DNA of 64,000 nt from Trichococcus ilyis (GCF_900109135.1 NZ_FNYT01000011.1:27535-91534), one strand, 5' to 3'; counted from the stretch's first letter, positions 35,334 to 45,705 are shown. Notes: generated by a model not told the origin, from the sequence alone. Numbers and translations are program-made.

Positions 35334-37235
35334 TTATTTTGCGGCTTCTTGCGGCTTGGCTTTCTTCCATACACCCAATGTGAAGGCAGAAACGACAGTT
35401 CCGATCAACAGTGCCAGCAGGAACATCAACGGACGGTTAGCCAATGTGATAACGAACAATCCACCGTGTGGTGCAGGAATCGAAACGCCCCATAATTGCG
35501 TCAATCCGCCGGCGATGGCTGAACCAAGGATTGATGAAGTGATGACACGCATCGGATCCGCTGCCGCGAATGGAATCGCACCTTCAGTGATGAAGGACAG
35601 ACCCAGCAAGATATTTGAAAGTCCTGATTTTTGCTCGATATCAGTAAATTTATTCTTGAAGAGCAATGTTGCGATACCGATAGCCAATGGAGGGATCATC
35701 CCGCCGGCCATTACAGCAGCCATCAATTTGCCGTCGCCTGTATCCGTAAAGATACCGATCGAGAATGCGTAAGCAGCTTTGTTGAATGGACCACCCATGT
35801 CGATCGCCATCATGCCGCCAAGAACAGCACCCAACACGACTGCGTTACCTGTGCCCAAGTTTTCCAGGAATGTGATCATCGCTGTATTGATATTGGAGAA
35901 GACAGGCCCGATCAAGAAATACATCAGCAAACCAGTGATCAACAGACCGAACACAGGGTACAACAGGATCGTTTTCAGACCGTCCAAAGCGCGAGGCAGG
36001 CCTTTGAAGGCTTTTTTCAGGTAAACCATGATGTAACCAGCCATGAAACCGGCAATCAAACCGCCCAAGAATCCGGCGTTCGCTTGCACAGCCAAGTAAC
36101 CGCCAGCCATACCGGGAAGCAAGCCTGGGCGGTCAGCAATACTCATTGCAATGTAACCGGCCAAAATCGGAATCAGGAAGCTGAATGCCGCTCCACCGAT
36201 TGCCATGAAGGAAATGAACAACGGACTTTCTGCACCGAATGACGTTTCGAACAGGAAGGAAATCGCGATCAGAATCCCCCCGCCGACAACAAATGGCAAC
36301 ATGTGTGAAATACCGTTCATCAAGTCTTTATAAACTTTTCCGATGATGGATTGTTTTTCATCGCTGTCGCTGGCTGCCACTTCATCGCCTTTTACATTCA
36401 GGATCGGTGCTTCTTGGCGCATCGCTTTTGTGATCAGTTCTTCCGCTTTGTTGATGCCGTCAGCTACCGGTCTTTGCAGCACGTGCTTCCCGTTGAAGCG
36501 AGCCATTTCGACTTTTTTGTCCGCTGCCACGATGACACCATCGGCACGGCGGATTTCATCGGCCGTCAAAGCATTTTTGACGCCATCAGATCCGTTCGTT
36601 TCGACGCGGATATCGACGCCCATTTTTTCAGCCATCTGTTTCAAGGAATCTTCAGCCATGTACGTGTGCGCAATACCGGTAGGGCATGCTGTCACGGCAA
36701 TGACGAAAGGTCTTTTCGTTTCGGTTGCTGCGACTGGAGCTGCCTTTGCAGCTGCCTCAGCTTGTTCTTTCGCTTCACGCGCAGCTTCTGCTGCTGCAAA
36801 CAGAGCTTGCACTTCTTCAGGGGTCTCAGCCTTCTTCAATGATGCAATGAAATCAGGATTGATCAATAAACGGGATAAGGACGCCAATACTTCCAAGTGG
36901 ACATTGTTTGCGCCTTCCGGAGCAGCGATCATAAAGAACAAGTGTGCCGGTTGGCCATCCAATGAAGCATAATCAACGCCGGCGGCACTTTTTGCAAAAA
37001 CGACAGCCGCTTTATTGACCGCTTTGTTTTTGGCGTGCGGCATTGCGATGCCATCGCCCAAACCAGTGGATGTTTGCGATTCGCGCTTCATAATGCCTTC
37101 CTTATAAACCGCAACATCATTGATGATGCCGTTAGCGGAAAAACTTGCGATCATTTCGTCGATGACGCCTTCTTTGGTTGTGCCTTGTAAATCCATAATC
37201 ATCAATTCTTTTAGTAAGATATCATTGATTTTCAT
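35334..37235 (-). CDS. fruA: PTS fructose transporter, EIIABC in one chain
   Basis: A 633-residue fused fructose permease. The EIIA domain (about 1-145) has the phospho-His in IAMPHAKN; an Ala-rich linker follows. The EIIB domain (about 170-270) has the phospho-Cys in TACPTGIAHTYMAEDSL. The EIIC membrane domain (about 300-625) ends KKAKPQEAAK. It imports fructose and delivers fructose-1-phosphate, the substrate of the adjacent fruK. The ATG lies 12 bases after GGAGG. Last gene of fruR-fruK-fruA. Confidence 0.96.
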   Translation of the reverse strand: MKINDILLKELMIMDLQGTTKEGVIDEMIASFSANGIINDVAVYKEGIMKRESQTSTGLGDGIAMPHAKNKAVNKAAVVFAKSAAGVDYASLDGQPAHLFFMIAAPEGANNVHLEVLASLSRLLINPDFIASLKKAETPEEVQALFAAAEAAREAKEQAEAAAKAAPVAATETKRPFVIAVTACPTGIAHTYMAEDSLKQMAEKMGVDIRVETNGSDGVKNALTADEIRRADGVIVAADKKVEMARFNGKHVLQRPVADGINKAEELITKAMRQEAPILNVKGDEVAASDSDEKQSIIGKVYKDLMNGISHMLPFVVGGGILIAISFLFETSFGAESPLFISFMAIGGAAFSFLIPILAGYIAMSIADRPGLLPGMAGGYLAVQANAGFLGGLIAGFMAGYIMVYLKKAFKGLPRALDGLKTILLYPVFGLLITGLLMYFLIGPVFSNINTAMITFLENLGTGNAVVLGAVLGGMMAIDMGGPFNKAAYAFSIGIFTDTGDGKLMAAVMAGGMIPPLAIGIATLLFKNKFTDIEQKSGLSNILLGLSFITEGAIPFAAADPMRVITSSILGSAIAGGLTQLWGVSIPAPHGGLFVITLANRPLMFLLALLIGTVVSAFTLGVWKKAKPQEAAK

Positions 37236-37253
37236 ATTCTTAGGTTCTCCTCC

Positions 37254-38168
37254 CTAAAGCTGACTGATAGTGACTTGTTTGACTAAAGCATCGATTTCTT
37301 CACGTTTGGCTAAATCGTCTGCAAAAGCGGTCGCGCTTCCGCAAGCGATACTGACTTTGAATGCTTCCAACGGGTCATGCGTTTTCGTGTATGTACCTAC
37401 AAATCCGGCGATCATCGAATCTCCGGAGCCGACGGAATTCTTAAGGACTCCCTTTGGCACTGTCCCATGGTAGACGCCTTCCGGAGTGAACAGGATCGCT
37501 CCTTTAGCGGCCATGGAGATGATTGCGTATTGGGCGCCCGCTTCAAGCAGCTTCTTCCCGTATGGCAAAATATCCTCATCCGTTTCGAAGGTCGTCTCGA
37601 ACAATTCCGCCAGTTCGTGATGGTTCGGTTTCACCAACAACGGATGGTATGGCAGCGCATTTTTCAATTCTTCCCCGGTCGTGTCGATCAGGAAGGGAAT
37701 GCCTTTATCCGTCAGTCTGCGGATGATGGTCTGGTAATAATCGTCCGGCAAGCTCGCAGGTTTGCTTCCCGCCAACACAACGATGTCGTTTTCGGGATCA
37801 AGCCCATCGAATTGTTTCAGGAATTCTTCGGCTACTGCAGGCTCGATGTTCGGCCCCGGACCGTTCATTTCCGTCTCCAGTCCTGACTTGATTTTCACGT
37901 TGATGCGGGTCGCTTCATCCACATGGGTAAAGTGCGTTTTGCTGTTTTCAGCTTCCAACCAGTCTTCGATGTATTTTCCGGTGAATCCGCCCAGGAACCC
38001 CAAAGCGGTGTTCTCCACTTCCAGTTCATTCAGGATGCGGGAAACGTTGATGCCTTTGCCGCCCGGCAGTTTGAAGTCTTGCTGGATCCGGTTGACCTCG
38101 CCCAACTGGATAGTGGGCAAATGGACGATGTAGTCGATGGACGGATTTAATGTTACTGTATAAATCAT
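37254..38168 (-). CDS. fruK: 1-phosphofructokinase
   Basis: A 304-residue PfkB-family kinase making fructose-1,6-bisphosphate from fructose-1-phosphate. The opening is MIYTVTLNPSIDYIVHL; GGKGINVSRIL is the substrate loop and the anion-hole/base motif is VGSGDSMIAGFVG (catalytic Asp). The ATG shares a base with the fruR stop (TAATG), and fruA follows after 18 bp, so all three genes form one transcript. Confidence 0.95.
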   Translation of the reverse strand: MIYTVTLNPSIDYIVHLPTIQLGEVNRIQQDFKLPGGKGINVSRILNELEVENTALGFLGGFTGKYIEDWLEAENSKTHFTHVDEATRINVKIKSGLETEMNGPGPNIEPAVAEEFLKQFDGLDPENDIVVLAGSKPASLPDDYYQTIIRRLTDKGIPFLIDTTGEELKNALPYHPLLVKPNHHELAELFETTFETDEDILPYGKKLLEAGAQYAIISMAAKGAILFTPEGVYHGTVPKGVLKNSVGSGDSMIAGFVGTYTKTHDPLEAFKVSIACGSATAFADDLAKREEIDALVKQVTISQL

Positions 38169-38917
38169 TATTCAGCCTCCCAAATAGTTGTACTGTTTTT
38201 CAGGTTACGTTTGATTTCCGAAGGGACATTGTGGCTGATGATGCCGCAATCTTCAATATCGCAGACTTTCACGAAACTGACGCGTTTGAACTTCGAAGCA
38301 TCCGCTACGACATAGCTTTGCGCCGCATTCTCGATGGCTATCCGTTTGACGGCTGCCTCTTCGGTATCGGGCGTCGTAAAGCCATATTGTTTATCGATGC
38401 CATTGATGCCCAGAAAGGCTTTGCTGAAGCGGTAATTCTTCATTTGCATTTGGCTGACCGGTCCGATGACTGCTTTTGTCTCCATCTTGATTTTGCCGCC
38501 GATAAGGATTGTCTCAATCTGCAGATCCGATAAAAAACTGGCATGCGGAACACCGTTGGTTACGACCAGAATGCTCTTGCCCTTCAGGAAGGGAATCATT
38601 TCGTAAGTGGTGGATCCGGCATCCAAAAAGATGATGTCCTGATCGCTCACCAGCTGGGCCGCTTTTTCAGCGATCCGTTGTTTGTCCTGAACGTTTTTGG
38701 AAGTTTTATCTTCCATCCTGTCTTCAGCAGAAACATTATAGTTCCTCTTTGCTCCACCGTGGACACGGATCAGGAACCCAGCCTCTTCGAGCGTGCTTAA
38801 ATCCCGCCTGATCGTTGATTCTGAGCTTCCTGTCTGATCGACAAGATCCTGCAGTTTCACGATATTGTCTTTGGCTAAAGTGTCTAGAATGATTTTATGC
38901 CGCTCTTCTGTAAGCAC
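38168..38917 (-). CDS. fruR: DeoR-family repressor of the fructose operon
   Basis: A 249-residue DeoR-type regulator: N-terminal helix-turn-helix (LQDLVDQTGSSESTIRRDLSTLEEAGFLIRVHGGA) and a C-terminal sugar-phosphate sensor (LDAGSTTYEMIPFL and the DVEEAAVKR-type DTEEAAVKR). The effector is expected to be fructose-1-phosphate. GTG start at 38915-38917 behind GAGGTGAT. It heads the operon it should control, and paired direct repeats upstream are its likely operators. Confidence 0.93.
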   Translation of the reverse strand: MLTEERHKIILDTLAKDNIVKLQDLVDQTGSSESTIRRDLSTLEEAGFLIRVHGGAKRNYNVSAEDRMEDKTSKNVQDKQRIAEKAAQLVSDQDIIFLDAGSTTYEMIPFLKGKSILVVTNGVPHASFLSDLQIETILIGGKIKMETKAVIGPVSQMQMKNYRFSKAFLGINGIDKQYGFTTPDTEEAAVKRIAIENAAQSYVVADASKFKRVSFVKVCDIEDCGIISHNVPSEIKRNLKNSTTIWEAE

Positions 38918-38939
38918 TTTCCATCACCTCTCGAACAAA

Positions 38940-38968
38940 AATATACCACCTATGCGTAAATAAAGCAA
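38940..38968 (-). promoter_or_regulatory. fru operon promoter
   Basis: Minus-strand -35 TTGCTT (38963-38968), 17-bp spacer, -10 TATATT (38940-38945) preceded by TGG. Confidence 0.65.
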
Positions 38969-38972
38969 TCAT

Positions 38973-39004
38973 TTTCATCCAAAAACATTAACTTTCATCC
39001 AAAA
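38973..39004 (-). promoter_or_regulatory. Paired FruR operator repeats
   Basis: Two identical copies of TTTTGGATGAAA on the minus strand (38973-38984 and 38993-39004), exactly 20 bp apart and just upstream of the -35. Two-helical-turn spacing and position fit DeoR-family binding. Confidence 0.65.
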
Positions 39005-39085
39005 GCTTTCAGAGGGACTTGGTCTGTAATCAGCCGCAACTGTTTTCATCAATAAATTGGGCAATCCCATGTTCTATATGAGAAC

Positions 39086-39136
39086 AAAACAAATCCGGTC
39101 CTCCATTCGAGCAGAATGGAGGACCGGATTTGTTTT
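39086..39136. terminator. Long perfect hairpin with T runs between fruR and groEL
   Basis: 23-bp perfect stem (39086-39108 and 39114-39136), 5-nt loop; the plus strand continues into T residues and the minus-strand arm also ends in TTTT. It can terminate transcription coming from groESL and shields the fru promoter. Confidence 0.8.
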
Positions 39137-39303
39137 TTCGCGTACAACGGGACGGCTGTTTTCACAGCGAGATGTTTTTGTTGAATCTGTGGACCGGAAA
39201 CAGTGAACGCATGCAGAGAGCGCTCCCGACTGAAATCCAACCGCCGACGATGCGCAAACGCCACATGCCAAATGCCGTGCTGTATAATGAACCAGCAAAA
39301 AAA

Positions 39304-39333
39304 GACCGGATGACCATTTCTGGCTATCCGGTC
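39304..39333. terminator. Second terminator-like hairpin downstream of groEL
   Basis: GACCGGAT (39304-39311) pairs with ATCCGGTC (39326-39333); TTTTTTT follows on the minus strand and CTTTTT on the plus. It shares the GGACCGGAT core with the hairpin at 39086-39136. I see no gene in 39139-39300. Confidence 0.75.
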
Positions 39334-39350
39334 CTTTTTGGGTGGCTTTG

Positions 39351-39635
39351 TGCTCAAACTCTGAGCTCAGGATTCGTCACACACTGTTTAGTTGAACTCT
39401 GAATTGCAGGGGGTTCCGCCTAAGAGGATATTACGTCACGGTCAAAGAGCGACCGTTCTCGTAATATCCTCTTAGTGCTCACCCCCTACCGCAATTCATC
39501 GTATCCTTTATAGTTGAGTTCTGATTCGCAGATACCACTCCCGTTTCACACCCAGCGTAGTGAACAAAAGAGGTTCACTTCGCTGGGTGTTCCAACGTCC
39601 GGGTATCTAAACGCGAATCATCACATCCTGTTTTT
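39351..39635 (-). repeat. Nested palindrome repeats directly downstream of groEL
   Basis: Three tandem units with shared borders. Unit 1 (39351-39390) has a small palindrome CTGAGCTCAG. Unit 2 (39391-39510) has nested arms GAATTGC/GCAATTC, AGGGGGT/ACCCCCT, a 15-bp TAAGAGGATATTACG stem (39421-39435 with 39460-39474) and ACGGTC/GACCGT. Unit 3 (39513-39635) has GATTCGC/GCGAATC, GATACC/GGTATC, a 10-bp ACACCCAGCG stem and AGTGAAC/GTTCACT. Borders recur as GTTGA(A/G)(C/T)TCTGA on one side and ATC-ATCCT-like sequence on the other. The same linker sequence occurs near 54970-55010. The array begins at the groEL stop codon. Confidence 0.85.
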
Positions 39636-41562
<1,927 letters not shown>

Positions 41563-41591
41563 GATGATCCCTCCAAAAAAATAATATCATT

Positions 41592-41618
41592 TTAGCACTC
41601 GGTAACCCAGAGTGCTAA
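41592..41618. promoter_or_regulatory. CIRCE operator of groESL
   Basis: TTAGCACTC-N9-GAGTGCTAA, a perfect CIRCE element between the promoter and groES. It is the binding site of the HrcA repressor, so groESL is heat-inducible. Confidence 0.97.
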
Positions 41619-41629
41619 GTTACATTTCT

Positions 41630-41658
41630 ATATTAATCAATCTCAAATTAATTTGCAA
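41630..41658 (-). promoter_or_regulatory. groESL promoter
   Basis: Minus-strand -35 TTGCAA (41653-41658), 17-bp spacer, -10 TAATAT (41630-41635), immediately upstream of CIRCE. Confidence 0.6.
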
Positions 41659-41701
41659 GGGGGAAGCAGAATTTTTCCGATTCTATTTTTTTGCGCTCTT
41701 A

Positions 41702-41710
41702 TGCTATACT
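41702..41710 (+). promoter_or_regulatory. Extended -10 promoter of the CPBP protease gene
   Basis: TGC-TATACT, 47-55 bp upstream of the start, with no clear -35. It is divergent from the groESL promoter. Confidence 0.6.
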
Positions 41711-41756
41711 GTTTATCGAGCGCAACAAAGTAAGTTCTCTCAGAAAGGTACTATAT

Positions 41757-42434
41757 ATGGATAATAAAAAACGTTCCCGATTGACGTTGGCAATACAGAT
41801 CATTCTTGTTTATCTTGCTTCTCAACTTCTGCCCGTCTTCGTGATCCCGTTCCTTCCCGAAGCGGATCGCATCCCATCCGGCATGAATCTCTCTTTATTC
41901 TCTGCTTTTCTGGGGTCTGTCCTTATGGTAGCATGGAATGGAAGAAAGAAATGGACACCAATAAACAGTCTCACGGACCACCCCTCTGCCCCGATCGGCA
42001 AAACAATCCGTAACGGAATCTTCGGTTTCGTCGGAGCTGTCCTGATTCAGATCATCGCGATGAACGTGGAGTACCTCTTGTTCAGGCTGCCCGTCGCTTC
42101 CGAAAATACGGAAGTGCTGCTCGACTTGACAAACCGTTACCCGTTCTTTATTTTGAATATCATCCTCTTTTCCCCTGTGATGGAGGAATTTGTGTTCCGG
42201 AAAGCGATCGTCACACATCTGGTGGACGCAATCGGGATAGTCGGTGCCGCCACAATCAGCGCCTTGCTTTTTGCGGTTGCGCATAACGACGGGCACTATT
42301 TGGTCTATGGCGCGCTTGGGCTCTGGTTTTCTTTCCTTTATTACAGGACAAGAAACATTGCGACTCCGATGATTGCGCATGCGTTGATGAACGCCGTGTC
42401 CGCTTTGCCGATTCTCTCCCAACTCGTTTCGTAA
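41757..42434 (+). CDS. CPBP-family intramembrane metalloprotease (YdiL-like)
   Basis: A 225-residue membrane protein with about six to seven helices and the CPBP/Abi active-site motifs: EExxxR (E143, E144, R148), FAVAH with H176 and HALMN with H208/N212. The family includes Rce1 CAAX proteases and bacteriocin self-immunity proteins; the substrate here is unknown. The start is the ATG at 41757, after AGAAAGG. Position next to groES, a YdiK-like gene and rex matches Bacillus ydiL. Confidence 0.9.
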   Translation: MDNKKRSRLTLAIQIILVYLASQLLPVFVIPFLPEADRIPSGMNLSLFSAFLGSVLMVAWNGRKKWTPINSLTDHPSAPIGKTIRNGIFGFVGAVLIQIIAMNVEYLLFRLPVASENTEVLLDLTNRYPFFILNIILFSPVMEEFVFRKAIVTHLVDAIGIVGAATISALLFAVAHNDGHYLVYGALGLWFSFLYYRTRNIATPMIAHALMNAVSALPILSQLVS

Positions 42435-42476
42435 GGCTCCTGAAGCCCGCTATTTTAGGAAAAAGAAAGGAATGCC

Positions 42477-42683
42477 ATGACTTTAAAAAATCTATTAATT
42501 CAAGTGATCATCCGATTCGTTTTCGCCATCCTCTTCATTTCACTGGCCGTCGATGCCGTGAATACTGCAGGTTGGGGATTCATGGCCATCATCAGCGTGC
42601 TGTTCGCAACAGGTGATGTCGTGAAAGGGATCCGCATGTTCAACGCCTACTTGAAGATCAAAGACAGCATCGACAAAAACTAG
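42477..42683 (+). CDS. Small two-helix membrane protein, YdiK/DUF4305-like
   Basis: 68 residues with two hydrophobic helices (about 7-27 and 31-48) and a charged C-terminus (KIKDSIDKN). Size, topology and location between a YdiL-like protease and rex match Bacillus YdiK (DUF4305), function unknown. Identification rests mainly on synteny. ATG follows AAAGGAATGCC; probably co-transcribed with the protease gene, 42 bp upstream. Confidence 0.75.
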   Translation: MTLKNLLIQVIIRFVFAILFISLAVDAVNTAGWGFMAIISVLFATGDVVKGIRMFNAYLKIKDSIDKN

Positions 42684-42686
42684 GAA

Positions 42687-42720
42687 AAAAGAAGGATGAG
42701 GGCCGCCTCATCCTTCTTTT
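42687..42720. terminator. Bidirectional terminator between the YdiK-like gene and rex
   Basis: 15-bp perfect stem (42687-42701 and 42706-42720) with a 4-nt loop; A and T runs on both sides serve both convergent genes. Confidence 0.93.
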
Positions 42721-42751
42721 ACTTTTCCTTATCATCGGCTACCGACTTTGC

Positions 42752-43384
42752 TCAGCCGATATCATTGTCCAGGAAATAGATCAATGTCTGCAATTCATTC
42801 GTCAAGTCCACGTTCTGCACGCGGACATTTTCCGGAACGGAAAGACGGATCGGAGTGAAGTTCATGATGCCGCGAACGCCTGCTTCAGTCAACCGGTTGG
42901 TGGCATCCTGAGCTACTTCCTGCGGAACGGTCAAGATGGCCACATCAATCTGCTGGATACGCAATTGCTCAACCATGTCCGACATCGGATAGACGGGCAC
43001 CCCGCTGAGGATCTTGCCGACGATGCCTTCATTGACGTCAAATGCGGCACTGATGCGCACGTTATTGCTGACATGGAAGTTGTAGTTCAGCAAGGCGTGA
43101 CCCAAATTACCCACACCTATCAAAGCCACATTCGTCAAACGGTCCTGGTTCAGTGTTTTGCTGAAGAAATCCAACAAATACTCGACATCATAACCGTAAC
43201 CTCTTTTGCCCAGTGCTCCAAAATAGGAAAAATCCCTGCGGATTGTAGCACTGTCCACTTTCACTGCTTCGCTCAATTCAGTGGATGAAACACGTTTCTT
43301 ACCCGCGTTATGCAAAAAACGCAAATAACGGTGGTAAATCGGCAACCTCCTTGCCGTGGCTTTTGGAATTTCATTCGTCGTCAT
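42752..43384 (-). CDS. rex: Redox-sensing transcriptional repressor Rex
   Basis: A 210-residue NADH/NAD+ sensor controlling fermentation genes. The N-terminal winged helix (about 1-75) has [25 protein letters not shown]; the Rossmann domain has GVGNLG at 90-95 and a domain-swapped C-terminal helix ([14 protein letters not shown]). The start is the ATG at 43382-43384, behind AGAGGAGAATAAGC. Upstream in-frame Lys/Glu/Arg codons come from a heptanucleotide repeat in the leader and are not considered coding. Confidence 0.95.
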   Translation of the reverse strand: MTTNEIPKATARRLPIYHRYLRFLHNAGKKRVSSTELSEAVKVDSATIRRDFSYFGALGKRGYGYDVEYLLDFFSKTLNQDRLTNVALIGVGNLGHALLNYNFHVSNNVRISAAFDVNEGIVGKILSGVPVYPMSDMVEQLRIQQIDVAILTVPQEVAQDATNRLTEAGVRGIMNFTPIRLSVPENVRVQNVDLTNELQTLIYFLDNDIG

Positions 43385-43396
43385 GCTTATTCTCCT

Positions 43397-43428
43397 CTTC
43401 TTTCTTCTTTCTTCTTTCTTCTTTCTTC
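43397..43428. repeat. Heptanucleotide tandem repeat next to the rex ribosome site
   Basis: Four perfect TTTCTTC units (43401-43428) preceded by a partial unit; on the rex strand this is a GAAGAAA tract a few bases upstream of the AGAGGAGA ribosome site. Such repeats can vary in copy number. Confidence 0.85.
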
Positions 43429-43510
43429 TCTTGCCTCGTATCGTTTGGCCGAAACGCACAAACCGTTAAAAAGTATGTTCACATACTTTTGCTTTCATTT
43501 TACACTAGCT

Positions 43511-43541
43511 ATTATATCATCTGATTGTGAAAAATCTACAA
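43511..43541 (-). promoter_or_regulatory. rex promoter with candidate Rex site
   Basis: Minus-strand TGA-TATAAT extended -10 (43511-43519). Immediately upstream, 43525-43541 reads TTGTGA...ACAA on the plus strand, an imperfect 17-bp dyad resembling the Rex half-site TTGTGA. Autoregulation is plausible; the right half-site is poor. The remaining gap to 43749 holds further TTGTGAA half-sites and the next promoter. Confidence 0.45.
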
Positions 43542-43695
43542 ATTTGTTCGAAATGGGACTTGATTGTGAAGCCATTTTTGAACAACATGTGAAACACAAT
43601 ACTAATTGTAAGCGGAATCAGCATCATTTTTCACATGCACACATACGTGAATATAGCAATAACTCTGCTTCTCCCTATCGAATCGGGGCTTGCTG

Positions 43696-43704
43696 TGATA
43701 AAAT
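43696..43704 (+). promoter_or_regulatory. Extended -10 promoter of the ABC-F gene
   Basis: TGA-TAAAAT, 46-54 bp upstream of the start codon; no convincing -35. Confidence 0.5.
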
Positions 43705-43749
43705 GAAAAGGATAAACACCAGTATTTGCTCAGAAAGAGGACACTACAT

Positions 43750-45705
43750 ATGATTTTACTGCAAGGACAAAATTTGGCGCGCCTTTTTGGGGCGACCGTT
43801 TTATTCGATAATATTCAGATCACCGTTCAGGACCACTCACGTATTGCGCTTGTCGGCCGAAACGGTGCGGGGAAATCGACCCTGTTGAAAATTTTGGCGG
43901 GCATCGAAGCGACGGATGCCGGTTCTGTGTCAAAAAGCAAGGATGTTACGATCGGCTACCTGGATCAGCATAGTGCAGTCGATTCTTCCAATACGATTTG
44001 GCAGGAAATGCTGACCATTTTTACTCCCCTCATCCAATTGACCCAAGAGGCCGAAAAAGCCGCTTTCGCCTTGGGGGATCCGGACCTGCTCGAAGATGAA
44101 GAGGCGTATCAGAAAGCGTTGGAGCGCTATGATCAGCTTCAGCATACCCTTCACGAAAAGAACGCCTACGGTTACGAGTCCGAGATCCGTTCGGTGCTGC
44201 ACGGCTTCCAGTTCTACGAAGAGGATTACGATCGCCCGATTTCCCAATTGTCCGGAGGCCAAAAAACCAGGCTTGCTTTGGCCAAAATCCTGCTTGAGAA
44301 GAACGACCTGCTCATCTTGGATGAGCCCACCAACCATCTGGACATCGACACGCTGGCTTGGCTGGAAAATTATCTGATCGGTTACAACGGCTCGCTCCTG
44401 ATCGTTTCCCATGACCGCTATTTCCTGGACAAAGTCGCCACTGAAGTCTACGAAATCAGCCGCCACAAAATCCAGCACTACAAAGGGAACTATTCCTATT
44501 ACCTTACGGAAAAAGCCGCCCGCCTGGAACAGGATCTGAAAGCATACGAGAAGCAGCGGGACGAAATCGCGAAACTGGAGGATTATGTCGCCCGCAATCT
44601 GGCGCGCGCCTCGACGACCAAGATGGCGCAAAGCCGACGCAAACGCTTGGAGAAGATGGACCGGATGGAGAAACCGAAAGGCGATGAACGCTCCGCCCGC
44701 TTCTCCTTCGAGATCGCGAAGGAAAGCGGCAATGTCGTCTTGACTCTGGAAAATGGCGCTGTCGGTTATGGAGATACGATTTTGGCTGATCCGATCAACC
44801 TGGACATCCGCAAACAGCAAGCGATCGCGATCGTCGGGCCGAACGGGATCGGAAAATCCACATTGCTGAAGTCGATCATTTCCGAGATTCCGCTTTTGAA
44901 AGGCCGCGTCCAACTCGGTGCCAATGTGGACCTCGGTTACTATGACCAAGAGTTGGGCAATCTTTCCAACAACAAGACCGTCCTTGCCGAAATCTGGGAT
45001 CTGCACCCCACTCTGAACGAAAAAGATGTGCGCAGCATCTTGGGCAGCTTCCTTTTTTCCGGAGCCGATGTCGAAAAAACGATTCCGGCACTTAGCGGTG
45101 GCGAAAAGGCGAGGCTCTCGCTCTGCAAATTGGCCTTGGATCAAAAGAACTTCCTCGTCCTCGATGAACCCACGAACCATTTGGACATCGACAGCAAGGA
45201 AGTGCTTGAAAATGCCTTGATCGATTATGATGGCACCTTGCTTTTCGTTTCCCATGACCGTTACTTCATCAACCGGATCGCGACCAGCATTGTCGAACTT
45301 TCCGCCGAGGGCAGCAAAGTCTACCTCGGGGACTACGATTATTATATCGAAAAGAAACAGCAAGAAGCGGCGCTGGCAGCACTGCAGCAAGCCGAGAAAG
45401 CGGCTGAAGCAACTGCAGCAGCAGAGACTGTTTCGAAAGCCAAGGGGGATTACGTTTCCTCCAAGGAGAAACTGAAATTGGAAAGAAGACTGGCACGGCA
45501 GGTGGAAGCTTTGGAGGATGAGTTGGCGACTGTCGAGGAGTCCATCGCTGCGATCGAACTGCAGTTGACGGACCCTGAAGTCTTCGGCGACCACGAAAAA
45601 GTCCAGCAGTTCAACCAGCACCTGCTTGCTCTCCAAGCGCAACAGGACCAGCTGATGCAGGATTGGGAAGAGCAGACCACCGCACTTGAGGAATTGAGCG
45701 AATAA
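43750..45705 (+). CDS. ABC-F family ribosome-associated ATPase (YdiF-like)
   Basis: A 651-residue protein with two ABC domains and no membrane part. Domain 1 has Walker A GRNGAGKST (36-44) and LSGGQKTRLALAKILL. The inter-domain linker (AYEKQRDEIAKLEDYVARNLARASTTKMAQSRRKRLEKMDR) would reach the tRNA site. Domain 2 has GPNGIGKST and LSGGEKARLSLCKLAL. A C-terminal coiled coil (about 545-645) follows. Length and neighbours (tsa operon, rex) match Bacillus YdiF, a translation factor of uncertain role; antibiotic protection cannot be inferred. ATG at 43750 behind AAAGAGGA. Confidence 0.93.
   Translation: MILLQGQNLARLFGATVLFDNIQITVQDHSRIALVGRNGAGKSTLLKILAGIEATDAGSVSKSKDVTIGYLDQHSAVDSSNTIWQEMLTIFTPLIQLTQEAEKAAFALGDPDLLEDEEAYQKALERYDQLQHTLHEKNAYGYESEIRSVLHGFQFYEEDYDRPISQLSGGQKTRLALAKILLEKNDLLILDEPTNHLDIDTLAWLENYLIGYNGSLLIVSHDRYFLDKVATEVYEISRHKIQHYKGNYSYYLTEKAARLEQDLKAYEKQRDEIAKLEDYVARNLARASTTKMAQSRRKRLEKMDRMEKPKGDERSARFSFEIAKESGNVVLTLENGAVGYGDTILADPINLDIRKQQAIAIVGPNGIGKSTLLKSIISEIPLLKGRVQLGANVDLGYYDQELGNLSNNKTVLAEIWDLHPTLNEKDVRSILGSFLFSGADVEKTIPALSGGEKARLSLCKLALDQKNFLVLDEPTNHLDIDSKEVLENALIDYDGTLLFVSHDRYFINRIATSIVELSAEGSKVYLGDYDYYIEKKQQEAALAALQQAEKAAEATAAAETVSKAKGDYVSSKEKLKLERRLARQVEALEDELATVEESIAAIELQLTDPEVFGDHEKVQQFNQHLLALQAQQDQLMQDWEEQTTALEELSE

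Noticed and set aside
38937..39060. cre site near the fru promoter
   Set aside because: The best match lacks the central CG of the CcpA consensus.
39049..39402. Open frames of about 90-100 codons on both strands between fruR and groEL
   Set aside because: No ribosome site, no recognisable domain, and they overlap strong hairpins; read as non-coding spacer.
43930..45642. Long antisense open frame inside the ABC-F gene
   Set aside because: Shadow of a well-conserved coding region; no ribosome site or motif of its own.
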